Assembly (NCBI GenBank): GCA_016710325.1
Contig: JADJXK010000002.1
Span: forward strand, 5,456,001-5,520,000
DNA length: 64,000 nt
Direction: 5' to 3'
DNA from: Candidatus Leptofilum proximum
Lineage (GTDB): Bacteria > Chloroflexota > Anaerolineae > Promineifilales > Promineifilaceae
Shown: one piece after another, positions 42,843 through 51,141 of the stretch
Layout: each line of letters begins with the position of its first letter
How positions within the stretch are numbered: position 1 is the stretch's first letter
The notes under the pieces: model-generated
Told to the model about the DNA's origin: nothing
Seen by the model: the letters and a program-made list of their open reading frames with translations, nothing else
The model's database searches: none
Position numbers and translations under genes: made by a program

Positions 42843-43571
42843 CTACGATCGGCCGCGCAGGCGATCCATGAAAGAGCGGCCGCTTTCGCTGCCGCCTTGC
42901 TGGATTTCCCCTTCCAGCCGGGCCAGCCGGGCTTCGGCGGAGGAGGCGCGTGATTGGGCATTCATGCGTGCCTGCCGCTCTTCAGAGAGCAGCGTGTCCA
43001 GCTTTTGCAGGCCCTGCACCTGCACCTCCAGCGTCGCTTTTTCCCGCTCCAGCTTCACGCGTGCGGCGCGTTCTTCGGTGAGTTGGGCGGTGGCTTCCTG
43101 GGCGCGCTCGGCAATGACCTCCAGCGAGGCCAGGCGCCGTTCCAGCGCCAGCCGGGCCTGACGTTCTTCTTCCAGGGCGGCAGTGGCATGGCGCACCTGG
43201 CGGATTTCCACCTCCATCCCAGCCATTTCGCGTTCCAGCTTCAGGCGCACTTCCCGCTCTAGTTTCAGTTCTTCGATAGTGGCTTTGTGTTGGGTAACGG
43301 CCGTTTCCAGTTCAATGTTCCGTTTTTCCAGGGCACGAATTTCTGCCTTGAGGGCGGCGATGTCTTCGCTGGGCTGGCTCAGCGGTACCGGCATGGCCAG
43401 CTGCGGCGGGGTGGGCACACTTTGCGGTGGGCCAAGGGGGGAGATGGGCTGGTTTTGGGCGCGAACGGCCGTTTCTTCCGTCACCTGTTTCGGGTCAAAC
43501 GTCTCCACACTGCTCAGCGGGTCTGTTGAATTGTCTGCGATGTCTGCTTTGCTGCTTCTTTTCTTAGCCAT
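42843..43571 (-). CDS. Coiled-coil partner of ParA-like ATPase
   Basis: A 242-residue protein. The first eight residues are basic (MAKKRSSK), then a disordered Pro/Gln-rich stretch (about 15-68) and one long coiled coil (about 70-230) of heptads rich in Glu, Arg and Leu. It has no TM helix. Its start overlaps the stop of the ParA-like gene by 8 nt, so translation is coupled. A basic N-terminus before a disordered or coiled region is what ParA-stimulating partners such as ParB and McdB have, so I infer an adaptor that couples a cargo to the ATPase. No homologue is recognised by name. Confidence 0.6.
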   Translation of the reverse strand: MAKKRSSKADIADNSTDPLSSVETFDPKQVTEETAVRAQNQPISPLGPPQSVPTPPQLAMPVPLSQPSEDIAALKAEIRALEKRNIELETAVTQHKATIEELKLEREVRLKLEREMAGMEVEIRQVRHATAALEEERQARLALERRLASLEVIAERAQEATAQLTEERAARVKLEREKATLEVQVQGLQKLDTLLSEERQARMNAQSRASSAEARLARLEGEIQQGGSESGRSFMDRLRGRS

Positions 43572-44472
43572 AATAAACTCTGTCCACCAATGCCTGGTAA
43601 GCCACTGTTGCCGGGTTCAGAAACCGGGGGTCGTATTCAAAAATCGTCTGCTGCAGAGCCGGTGCCTCGGCCACGGCCTGGCTGCGGGGGATCGGCTGGC
43701 TGACCATGTTGCCGTGCAGCTCGCGCAGCTCGTCCACCATCTGCTGGTCCAGCTTCTGCCGCGCCACGTTCAGCGTGGGCACGATGGTGTGAATGCGAAT
43801 GTCGATGCCCCGCGTTTGCGCCTCGAAAATGGAGCTGATGTGCTGGCCCGTGCCCGCCATCGAAAAATAGTCCGGCTTCACCGGCACGATGGCCGCATCG
43901 GCAAACTGGTACACTGCCTGGGTAAAGGTGTCCAGCGCCGGGGGGCAGTCCAGCACGATGTAGGTGAAGCGGTCCAGGGCTACCGCCAGCCGTTCTTCCA
44001 AAATGCGTACCAGCCCATAATTTTTGGTGCTGGGCATGGCAAACGCCTGGGCGCGTAAAATGTCCTTGGCGTGTTCCAAGTTATCAGAAGCGGGCAAAAT
44101 CCACAAGTTGGGCCGGGGGAAGCCCTCGGCTGACCGGTCGGCCGAAACCACCGCCTCGGTGATGTGGCGCTGCTCCAGCAGCACATCGCCGATGTCCGCC
44201 TTGCCCGTGTCGATGCCCAGGCCGTGGGCGCAGTGCCCCTGCGGATCAAAGTCGATGAGCAGCACGTGCCCCAGCAGATAATAGTAAGTGTCCTGGTACT
44301 GGAACAGGTTGCTGCGGTCGGTGATTTTGTCTAAATCTTTGGGGGCGACACGCCGCATCAGCTTGCGTGACAACCCGTGAGCCAGGTTGATAGCCGTGGT
44401 GGTTTTTGCCACGCCTCCCTTGCGATTGACGACGGCCAATACTTTGTCTTGCCTGCCTGTTTTTTGTGTCAT
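43564..44472 (-). CDS. ParA/MinD-type ATPase
   Basis: A 302-residue ATPase. The deviant Walker A motif KGGVAKT is at residues 18-24, VLLIDFDPQGHCAHGLGI is the Walker A' region and YIVLDCPPAL the Walker B. Between Walker A and A' there is an extra segment of about 30 residues (SRKLMRRVAPKDLDK and a Tyr-rich stretch) not found in typical ParA. I start at ATG 44472 (MTQKTGRQD); a TTG at 44583 would add 37 residues that look non-homologous and contain an inverted repeat. No parB follows; the next gene encodes a coiled-coil protein. Its cargo is unknown, and plasmid-like segregation is unlikely in this context. Confidence 0.82.
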   Translation of the reverse strand: MTQKTGRQDKVLAVVNRKGGVAKTTTAINLAHGLSRKLMRRVAPKDLDKITDRSNLFQYQDTYYYLLGHVLLIDFDPQGHCAHGLGIDTGKADIGDVLLEQRHITEAVVSADRSAEGFPRPNLWILPASDNLEHAKDILRAQAFAMPSTKNYGLVRILEERLAVALDRFTYIVLDCPPALDTFTQAVYQFADAAIVPVKPDYFSMAGTGQHISSIFEAQTRGIDIRIHTIVPTLNVARQKLDQQMVDELRELHGNMVSQPIPRSQAVAEAPALQQTIFEYDPRFLNPATVAYQALVDRVYYG

Positions 44473-44549
44473 TTTGCTGTAGAAGTCGCTTAGCAAATCA
44501 CGAAAAGTTTTAAAAATAGATAGACTCGTTTCGGCGTGATTTGCTTTAG

Positions 44550-44602
44550 CAAAAGCGGGAGAAACGGTTCTACATTTCTTCAAATAACTTTCCCGCTTTT
44601 GC
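44550..44602. repeat. GCAAAAGCGGGA inverted repeat upstream of parA-like gene
   Basis: Perfect 12-bp arms with a 29-bp loop, about 80 nt before the chosen ATG. It may be an operator or a centromere-like site. Confidence 0.55.
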
Positions 44603-44692
44603 CTATTCTCATGGTTTGGGGACGACGGCCGTCATTTTACCATATGCGCGGTGAGAGGCGAAGAGGAATGCAGAGAAAAAAAGAAATGAAAC

Positions 44693-44757
44693 GTGGAAAG
44701 TTGCAGGTTGCAGGTGGCAAGTTCTTACCTGCCACCTGCAACTTTCCACCTGCAACC
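44693..44757. repeat. GTTGCAGGTTGCAGGTGGCA hairpin
   Basis: GTTGCAGGTGGCA at 44707-44719 pairs with its complement at 44730-44742; both arms consist of GTTGCAGGT near-tandem units. One of the short-unit hairpins of this genome. Confidence 0.8.
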
Positions 44758-44780
44758 TTCCCCCTATGACCCTGGTGTAA

Positions 44781-44809
44781 GTGACTTTGTAAATGCCAGC
44801 CTTTACACT
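44781..44809 (+). promoter_or_regulatory. Promoter giving a leaderless zinc-ribbon protein mRNA
   Basis: GTGACT at 44781-44786, a 17-bp spacer and TACACT at 44804-44809. The ATG at 44816 is 7 nt after the -10 box and has no ribosome site. Confidence 0.5.
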
Positions 44810-44815
44810 GGTGAC

Positions 44816-46303
44816 ATGAACAAATCGCCTGTTGCCCAGAATCAATGCCCTGAATGTGGTGGCCTGTTGGTCTTTTCGGCCGATGGCCGTTTCCGCCAAT
44901 GTGAACGGTGCAATCACCAGCAAACCATCATGCGCCAGCGCGAAACGCCACAGGAATTGATGCACCTGCAGCAATATTCCACCGAGGAGACTGGTTTTGC
45001 TAACGTGCGCACCGCTGGCGTGCGTGAACTGCTGCGGCAGGGCACAGCCGCCGCCAAGGCGGGCGACAAAGACGAGGCGTTTCATTACCTCAGCTGGGTC
45101 CTGCGTACCGATTCCAACGAGCAGCAGCAGGCCCAGGCGTGGCTCTGGCTCAGCGAAGTGTATGACGATCCGGCGGACAAACGCCACTGCCTGGAACAGG
45201 TGCTGGCCTTTGATCCGACAGACGGCGTGGCCCGGCGGGGACTGGCTTTGCTGGACGGCCGTCTCCATGCCCAAAACATCATCGACCCCGACAAAATCAG
45301 CCAGACCGTTCGTGAGGAACCGGAAACAACGGGAGCCGAGCAGTTTGCCTGCCCGCAGTGCACCGGGAAGCTGCAATTTTTGCCCGATGGCGCCACGCTG
45401 CGCTGTGGCTTTTGTGGCTTTGAGCAGGCGGTGGGTGCGGCCGTTCATGCCAAAAACAGCCAGTTTGGTGAAGGCGCTTTTGAGCAGGAGTTCACCACGG
45501 CGCTGGCCCAGGCCAAGGGACACCTGGCCCCGGTGCAGATGCGCACCTTCCAGTGCCACGGCTGTGCCGTAGAGTTTGTCCTGGCCCCCGAAGCCATCTC
45601 CATGACCTGCCCCTACTGCGATTCGGTGTACGTGACGGAAACGGCCGCTGCCCAGGAAATCATGCCGCCGCACGCGGTGGTGCCGTTCCGCGTTTCACTG
45701 GAACAGGCGGAGAGAGCGCTGCGGCGTTGGGTGAAAGAGGTGGGGGTGGAACGGCCGTCCTTCTCACCTATCGTGGGCATTTATCTGCCGCTGTGGACCT
45801 TTGACGTGGGCGGCGAAATTCGTTGGGGCGGGCAGGTGAAGAAGGGGGATAACTGGGTGCCCATTTCCGGCAACCACCTCTTGTTTAGCAACGATGTGCG
45901 CGTGCCCGCCAGCCGCAAGCTGAACGGCGAACTGGCTCACGCATTTGCTGGCTTCGATCTGGATGGCTTGCAGGCGTACGACGGCCGTTTCCTGGCCGAT
46001 TGGCCCGCCGAGCGGCACACTATCCCCCTGGCTGATGCCTCCTTGCAGGCGCGCAAGCAGGTGCTGCACGACCTGCGCCGCAATCCCCACAAGCTGACGC
46101 TGGCGGATGTGCACAATCTCAAACTCGGCTCGTTGGGGCTGATTGTGGAATCATTTAAGCTGGCCCTGCTGCCCGTCTGGCTGGTGCATTACAAAGTGGA
46201 TGGGGCGACGTTCGACGTGCTGGTGAATGGACAGACGGGATATGTGGTGGGGAAACGGCCGTCCCGCGGCGTGCGCGGCTTCTTTGCCAAGTTGTTTGGG
46301 TAG
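44816..46303 (+). CDS. Zinc-ribbon/TPR protein of unknown function
   Basis: A 495-residue soluble protein with three zinc ribbons: CPECGG...CERC (residues about 11-32), CPQC...CGFC (about 178-199) and CHGC...CPYC (about 242-265). A TPR-like helical region (about 68-150) lies between the first two. The C-terminal half (about 285-490) is beta-rich, with WTFDVGGEIRWGG and LLPVWLVHYKVDG, and resembles the tail of zinc-ribbon proteins annotated as TFIIB-type or primosomal-PriA-like, though I cannot name it. The frame is open to 44693, but that part translates a hairpin repeat; the leaderless ATG at 44816 is preferred. Divergent from the parA-like operon. Confidence 0.65.
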   Translation: MNKSPVAQNQCPECGGLLVFSADGRFRQCERCNHQQTIMRQRETPQELMHLQQYSTEETGFANVRTAGVRELLRQGTAAAKAGDKDEAFHYLSWVLRTDSNEQQQAQAWLWLSEVYDDPADKRHCLEQVLAFDPTDGVARRGLALLDGRLHAQNIIDPDKISQTVREEPETTGAEQFACPQCTGKLQFLPDGATLRCGFCGFEQAVGAAVHAKNSQFGEGAFEQEFTTALAQAKGHLAPVQMRTFQCHGCAVEFVLAPEAISMTCPYCDSVYVTETAAAQEIMPPHAVVPFRVSLEQAERALRRWVKEVGVERPSFSPIVGIYLPLWTFDVGGEIRWGGQVKKGDNWVPISGNHLLFSNDVRVPASRKLNGELAHAFAGFDLDGLQAYDGRFLADWPAERHTIPLADASLQARKQVLHDLRRNPHKLTLADVHNLKLGSLGLIVESFKLALLPVWLVHYKVDGATFDVLVNGQTGYVVGKRPSRGVRGFFAKLFG

Positions 46304-46472
46304 AACTTATCCACAGATTTCACAGATTACACAGATTTTTCACACTCGTTCCACGCTCGGCGTGGAATGCAGATCGGGACGCTCCAGCGTCCCGCGTGTG
46401 GCGCGGAGCGCCGGGGAGGGCATTCCCACGCTCCTGCGTGGGAACGAGAATGGGATGGAGCGTGGGAACGAG
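46303..46472. repeat. Intergenic repeats: CACAGATTTCACAGATTA units and CGTTCCCACGC palindromes
   Basis: Starts with near-tandem CACAGATT units (46311-46340), then several short palindromes of the CGTTCCACGC/GCGTGGAA and CATTCCCACGCTCCTGCGTGG type (quoted in part) up to 46472. The second type resembles REP-like sequences found in many bacteria. It separates two convergent genes. Confidence 0.65.
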
Positions 46473-46478
46473 AGTAAG

Positions 46479-48131
46479 TTACGGGAGTTGGCTGGCGATT
46501 TTGGCCCAGCGGAACGCTTCGACCTGGTCGGGCTGGTCGAAGAAATATTCTTCCAGGTAGGGTTCAATTTCCAGCTGCCAGATGTCTGCAAGCTGTTCGC
46601 TTAGGTTTTCTTCCAGAAAGAAGGTAATGCCAACAAAATAGTGCGGGTCGGAAATCTGGCGGTTGAGGCGCTGGAGCAGGCGGATGAGCGGCTCGGGATC
46701 GTAGCCGGTGCTCGCGTGGAACTGGCGCAGGACGTCGTAGTTGGGCGGCAGGTGGATGAAGGCGAAGCGGCGGCGCAGGGCGTGGTCCACCAGGGCGATG
46801 GAGCGATCGGCCGTATTCATGGTACCGATAATCCGCACGTTGGCCGGAATCTGGAAGCTGCCACCGCTGGCCAGCGGAATCGCCGCGTTGCGATACTCCA
46901 GCAGCACCATGAGCTCCCCAAAAACGGCCGCTAAATTGGCCCGGTTAATCTCATCGATGATCAACACACAAACGCCGTCGTGCTGGCTGGCCCGCTGGCA
47001 AAAGTCCAAAAAGCGGCCGGGGACCAGGCTGTAGTGCAGGGTGCCGGATTTGTCGGTGAACGGCCGTATCCCCTGCACAAAATCTTCGTAGGCGTAGGCG
47101 GGATGGAACTGCACCATCTCCCAAAAGCCATCCAGCCCCTGGGTGAGGTGCTGGGCCAGCTTTTGCGCCACAAACGTCTTACCGGTGCCGGGCGGCCCGT
47201 ACAAAATCGCCTGCTCCTTGCGGGCGATGGCCCGCAGCCAGCGGCTGAGTTCGTCTTGGGTCAGGCCGGTGTCCTGCGCGCACTGCTCCAGGGTGTACGG
47301 TTCGGCGGTGGCTTGGTAGTCGGCAGGGGGTTCGTGCAGAACGGCCGTGGGCGCCGCCGCTGCATACCGAATCGGGCTGGCACTCAGCGACGATGGCACG
47401 TCGAGCTCGATTTGTGCTTTGTCACTCAGCCGCCCGGTCTGGTGTTTGCTGATTTGCTCACACACCCAGATGAGGCTTTGCACATCCACCATGTCGCGCA
47501 CGCCATACGCCGCCAATGATTCGTATAGCGAATATGACTGCTCACGCACCAGGGCGTAACTGCTGGCCGATGGCTCCAACGTGATGAACATCTTGGTTTG
47601 CGGCACGGTGGGATTGCTGCCGTCGTCCGGCTGGATGAACTTGAGGAACCAGCGGGCGGTGCGCGGCTTTACCAACATCTCCGTTTGCGGATGGCAGATA
47701 AACAGGAAGTAGGTGGCAAAGGGCCACTTGTTGGGCAGGGCGTTGGCGCTGAGGTAGTCGGAGAAGGTTTGCAGACGGTCGGGGGAGGGACGGTCGCCGT
47801 AGAGCAGGTTGCGCAGCTGGGTGCAAAAGGCGGGCTGGTCGAGATTGGGGTGGGTGAGTACGGCCGTATCCCCCGAAGACGGCACCGAGCGCCACAGCAA
47901 ATTGTTATCCTGCGCCAGCCGGTTCAGGTAATCCAGAAAGGTGGCGTAATCCCCGTCGGCCAGCAGCTGGTCCAGCGACTCCTGGCTCAGCCAGTCAGCG
48001 GCTTTTTCAATCGTGGCCTGCTTGTAAGAAATCTCGTCCGCCATGAAATCGGGATGAGCAAAATCCTCCCAGTCCGGGTAGCGTTGGCGAATCAGTTGGA
48101 TCAGTTCCTGCACTTGCCAGTTCGGTAGCAT
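46479..48131 (-). CDS. mcrB: McrB-family AAA+ restriction ATPase
   Basis: A 550-residue protein. The N-terminal region (about 1-280) is a variable recognition part, within which residues 75-215 resemble a McrB-type N-terminal domain. The AAA+ motor follows: Walker A G312-PPGTGKT-319, HPAYAYEDFVQGIRP, Walker B IIDEINRAN at 391-399, and the McrB signature MNTADRS with NTAD at 439-442, then HALRRRFAFIHL. McrB motors use GTP and drive the McrC nuclease. The ATG at 48131 is chosen because the frame upstream only translates a repeat element. McrC is 12.6 kb away at 32628-33920, an unusual separation. Confidence 0.88.
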   Translation of the reverse strand: MLPNWQVQELIQLIRQRYPDWEDFAHPDFMADEISYKQATIEKAADWLSQESLDQLLADGDYATFLDYLNRLAQDNNLLWRSVPSSGDTAVLTHPNLDQPAFCTQLRNLLYGDRPSPDRLQTFSDYLSANALPNKWPFATYFLFICHPQTEMLVKPRTARWFLKFIQPDDGSNPTVPQTKMFITLEPSASSYALVREQSYSLYESLAAYGVRDMVDVQSLIWVCEQISKHQTGRLSDKAQIELDVPSSLSASPIRYAAAAPTAVLHEPPADYQATAEPYTLEQCAQDTGLTQDELSRWLRAIARKEQAILYGPPGTGKTFVAQKLAQHLTQGLDGFWEMVQFHPAYAYEDFVQGIRPFTDKSGTLHYSLVPGRFLDFCQRASQHDGVCVLIIDEINRANLAAVFGELMVLLEYRNAAIPLASGGSFQIPANVRIIGTMNTADRSIALVDHALRRRFAFIHLPPNYDVLRQFHASTGYDPEPLIRLLQRLNRQISDPHYFVGITFFLEENLSEQLADIWQLEIEPYLEEYFFDQPDQVEAFRWAKIASQLP

Positions 48132-48135
48132 AAGT

Positions 48136-48256
48136 GGCTCTTTGGGATTTTGTGGGTTTTGGCGTGAAACGTGAAGCGTGAAACGTGGTGTCTCTCTGGT
48201 CACGTTTCACGTTTCACGCTTCACGGATTGTAAACCCCCTGAATTCCTGAAGACCC
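48136..48256. repeat. GTGAAACGTGA long-hairpin element, copy C
   Basis: The best-preserved copy. Outer arms GGCTCTTTGGGATTTT and CCTGAATTCCTGAAGACCC, inner arms of GCGTGAAACGTGAAGCG-like units and complement, spacer TGTCTCTCTGGT. It lies directly upstream of mcrB. Confidence 0.85.
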
Positions 48257-48265
48257 GCATAAGTT

Positions 48266-50020
48266 CTATTGTTCTGCGGAAATGGACAGATAGACGTTGC
48301 TGATCGAAGCGGGATCGGCGGTGAACAGCCGCCCGCCGGTGACGGTGGCGATGCGGTTCAGCACGTCCTGGTCGGCGGCTTCGCCAAAAGCGATGGGGAA
48401 AATTTTCACCCCGTCCGCTTCGGCGTTGGCGGGCAGGCAGGTGGCAAACATCTGGTTTTCAGTGATATTGCCCACGGTGTCTTCGCCGTCGGAGAGCAAA
48501 ATGATGCCGTAGAGACGTGTTTCGCCAACGGCCGTATCCTCTTCTTGCAGCGCTGTGGTCTGAGCGACAGCATCACACACTGCCTGGTACAGAGCCGTGT
48601 TGCCACCGGCAATCAGCCCGGCCACCCGCTGGTTCAGCCCCTCAACCACATCGCCTACGCGTGAGGGCGGCGCCAGTTCGGTCACGCTGTCGTAAAAGAT
48701 GGTCAACCCCACTTCGTCATTGGCATCCAGGCGGCTGAGGAATTCAATAGTCGCGTCACGCGCGGTGCGAATGCGTTCGCCCTCCATGCTGCCGGAGACA
48801 TCCAGCACAATCAGGATGGTGGCTTTGCGTTTGGTGATGTTGAACAGGTCGATAACGGCCGCACTGATGTCGGCGTTTGGGCTGGGCAGGGGCGCCACCG
48901 TGCGCGGCGTCACGCCGGGATCGGTGCCGTTTTCCAGGCTCATGGGGGCGTGGAGAGGGAGATTGGTGTCTAACGGACGTAAATAATTATCTATCGCCAT
49001 GTCTTGCTGCTCTCGCGCCAGCAAATAATCGAGGAAGATTTGCGCTGCTTCGGCCTGTTCGTCGGTCACCCAGCCGGCATTGTCCAAAATGCAGTAGGGA
49101 TGGTCGGCCCAAATGGTGCCGCCAGCAGGAAAAATAAACGCCAGTGGGAAAGTAAGTTCATCGCCCCGCTCGATATTAAAGCGCACCACATCGGCCTCGG
49201 GCACGGCGGCGGCGTGCAGATAGCTGGGGCCTTGTTGGGCCATGGCTTCCAGCAGGGCGGGCGCCTGACGGCCGTATTTCGACGTATTTTCCTCCAGCTG
49301 GCGCATCGCTTCTTCCACCGCGGGCGCATAAATCTCGGCCGGGGCAAGGGTGTCGGTTTTGCCGGCAATACCGTAGACAAAGCTGGTCATGGCCAGCAGG
49401 CCAGAGTTGGCGTAGGCCGGATGAGAATGGCCAAAACGGAACTGGCCCCACTCAGGACGGCCGTAACTGGCCCACCCCTCCGGATCAGCCGCCAGTTCCA
49501 CGATGGTGTCCCAACCGATAGGGGTTTCTGGCCAGCCCAGCGTTTCGGCCATGGGCCGCCACATGGCAAACCCCAACGGCGCGTAAATGGTGGGTGTGCA
49601 GCTCTGGCTGGCCAGCGGTTTGTTGGTTCGCTGCCGCCAGGTTTCGTTGGCCTGGTCTACCCAGGATTGGTCGCCAGGGCTCCACGCCGTGGGCTGGCTG
49701 CTGCCGTCCAAAATGGCGTTCATCGACCCGCCTGACGTCACATGGCTGATGCTGACCACGATAGGGCTGCCGCCCGACGTTTCAATCTGCGCGGCATTAA
49801 ACTTTTCCACCACCTGGTTTAGCCAGCTTTCTTTGGTGTTGGAGGAGGCCAGGGTGACCAAAACAGAGCCGGAGGGAACTTCGACTTCGGTAAGGGTGTC
49901 GGCGGTTACGGCCGTTTCGCTGCCATCACCATGGTTGAAAAGCTGAATGGCAACCACCGACAAGATGACGCAGGCGGTAACAGCTAAGATGCCAATAAAA
50001 ATGAGGCGGGTACGGTTCAT
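48266..50020 (-). CDS. Solute-binding protein fused to VWA domain
   Basis: A 584-residue exported protein anchored by an N-terminal TM helix (about residues 7-29). Residues 45-370 look like a type 2 extracellular solute-binding protein (LVTLASSNTKESW, WSPGDQSWVDQAN, FGHSHPAYANSGLLA). Residues 398-584 are a von Willebrand factor A domain with MIDAS residues D407-x-S-x-S (DVSGSM), a conserved Thr region and SDGED. The combination suggests a surface protein that binds a ligand and, through Mg2+, another protein. No ABC permease is adjacent, so transport is doubtful. ATG 50020 chosen; the frame extends 10 codons further. Confidence 0.82.
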   Translation of the reverse strand: MNRTRLIFIGILAVTACVILSVVAIQLFNHGDGSETAVTADTLTEVEVPSGSVLVTLASSNTKESWLNQVVEKFNAAQIETSGGSPIVVSISHVTSGGSMNAILDGSSQPTAWSPGDQSWVDQANETWRQRTNKPLASQSCTPTIYAPLGFAMWRPMAETLGWPETPIGWDTIVELAADPEGWASYGRPEWGQFRFGHSHPAYANSGLLAMTSFVYGIAGKTDTLAPAEIYAPAVEEAMRQLEENTSKYGRQAPALLEAMAQQGPSYLHAAAVPEADVVRFNIERGDELTFPLAFIFPAGGTIWADHPYCILDNAGWVTDEQAEAAQIFLDYLLAREQQDMAIDNYLRPLDTNLPLHAPMSLENGTDPGVTPRTVAPLPSPNADISAAVIDLFNITKRKATILIVLDVSGSMEGERIRTARDATIEFLSRLDANDEVGLTIFYDSVTELAPPSRVGDVVEGLNQRVAGLIAGGNTALYQAVCDAVAQTTALQEEDTAVGETRLYGIILLSDGEDTVGNITENQMFATCLPANAEADGVKIFPIAFGEAADQDVLNRIATVTGGRLFTADPASISNVYLSISAEQ

Positions 50021-50069
50021 CTCGTTATTTTCCCTTTCGCCTGTCGGCAAAGTGGTTGGTTTGGGGGCA

Positions 50070-51059
50070 TTACTCCACCACGCGCCCGGCGTTTTGCCAG
50101 GCGCGTTTCATGTCGTCGTAGCCCATCTGGTACAGTTTTTTGTGCCATTTTTCCGTGTAGCTCACAATTTGCTCCACAGGAATAAAATCTTCTGGCGCAG
50201 CGATTAGCGGCACTGCCAGGCGCTTGTAATCTTGCTTGATGTTGGCGCCGACAAAGTTGTTCATGTCCTGCATGTACTGGTTCACAATGTCGGGATAATC
50301 GGCCTGGAGCCGGTTGAATTCATCGCGGATGGCGGCCAGGCTGTTGATGAGATCAAACATTTTCATGTCGGCCTGGAAGGAGGCGAGTAAGGCCCATTCC
50401 AGGGTCACGCTGGCTGCTTCGTACAGGTTGCTAGGCGGTCCGGGGGTGGAACGGCCGCTTCCCGGCAAAGGTGTCATTACCGCCACAATAATATCCTCCG
50501 CCCCGGCAGCAATGGCGGCGCTGAGCGGCGTGTTGGCCACCACCGCGCCGTCCCAGTACAGCGTTTCACCCAGGTTGGTGTGTGGATAAATAAGCGGGAT
50601 GGAGCAGCTGGACAAGATGTGCTCGATCGTGATATCGGTTTTGTTTTTGAGGCTGTTGCTGAAAATATGCAGCTGGCCGGTGGTGATTTCCGTGGCGGTG
50701 ATGCGCAGGTGAACGGCCGCTTCCTCTGGCGAATTGATCCGGTCAAAGTCAAGCCAGCCATCGTTGAGCAAGGTGTCTCGTAAAGGGGTGGTGTCCAGGA
50801 GGGAAACGGCCGAAAACGGGTTCCAGTTCGGCTTCTGCACGTCCTTAGTCCGCAGCCGCCGCCACAGCGCCCAGAGCGAATGGGCGTTATGCCCCGAGGC
50901 AATCGCCGCGCCGTTCACTGCACCAATCGACGTGCCCACCACCACATCAGGAAACCATTCGTGCTCCTCCAAAAAGCGCAGCACCCCCACGTGATAAGCA
51001 CCGCGCCCGCCCCCGCCAGACAGCACCAAAGCCCGTTTTGGATCTTCGCTTAACATCAC
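50070..51059 (-). CDS. Patatin-like phospholipase
   Basis: A 329-residue lipid acyl hydrolase. The oxyanion loop GGGGRGAY is at residues 15-22, the nucleophile is S44 in GTSIG, and the catalytic Asp is D170 in YWDGAVV. The rest is helical, including a C-terminal basic segment. There is no signal peptide. AGGAGG is 5 nt before the ATG. The gene upstream encodes a close paralogue; they probably arose by tandem duplication and share a terminator-like hairpin (51068-51133) between them. Substrate unknown; roles from lipid turnover to effector activity are possible. Confidence 0.87.
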   Translation of the reverse strand: MMLSEDPKRALVLSGGGGRGAYHVGVLRFLEEHEWFPDVVVGTSIGAVNGAAIASGHNAHSLWALWRRLRTKDVQKPNWNPFSAVSLLDTTPLRDTLLNDGWLDFDRINSPEEAAVHLRITATEITTGQLHIFSNSLKNKTDITIEHILSSCSIPLIYPHTNLGETLYWDGAVVANTPLSAAIAAGAEDIIVAVMTPLPGSGRSTPGPPSNLYEAASVTLEWALLASFQADMKMFDLINSLAAIRDEFNRLQADYPDIVNQYMQDMNNFVGANIKQDYKRLAVPLIAAPEDFIPVEQIVSYTEKWHKKLYQMGYDDMKRAWQNAGRVVE

Positions 51060-51067
51060 ACCCTCCT

Positions 51068-51133
51068 AATAGAGAAAACCTCCCGCAGGCTTCTTCCAGG
51101 AGATAACTTTATCAAAAACCTGCGGAAGGTTAA
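51068..51133 (-). terminator. Terminator-like hairpin between patatin genes
   Basis: On the minus strand AACCTTCCGCAGG pairs with CCTGCGGGAGGTT, followed by TTCTC. The stem is strong but the loop is long, so attenuation rather than full termination is likely. Confidence 0.45.
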
Positions 51134-51141
51134 CTGCTGAA

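Larger units (their letters stand above)
44473..44815. other. Divergent control region of parA-like and zinc-ribbon genes
   Basis: A 343-bp gap. It contains a perfect 12-bp inverted repeat (GCAAAAGCGGGA at 44550-44561 and complement at 44591-44602), a TTTGCTTTAGCAAA palindrome beside it, one ACGGCCGT copy at 44628, a GTTGCAGGTGGCA hairpin at 44693-44757 and a leaderless promoter at the right end. Confidence 0.55.

Noticed and set aside
43564..44472. Plasmid or integrated-element partition locus
   Set aside because: There is no ParB, parS array, replication gene or integrase; flanking genes are chromosomal in type.
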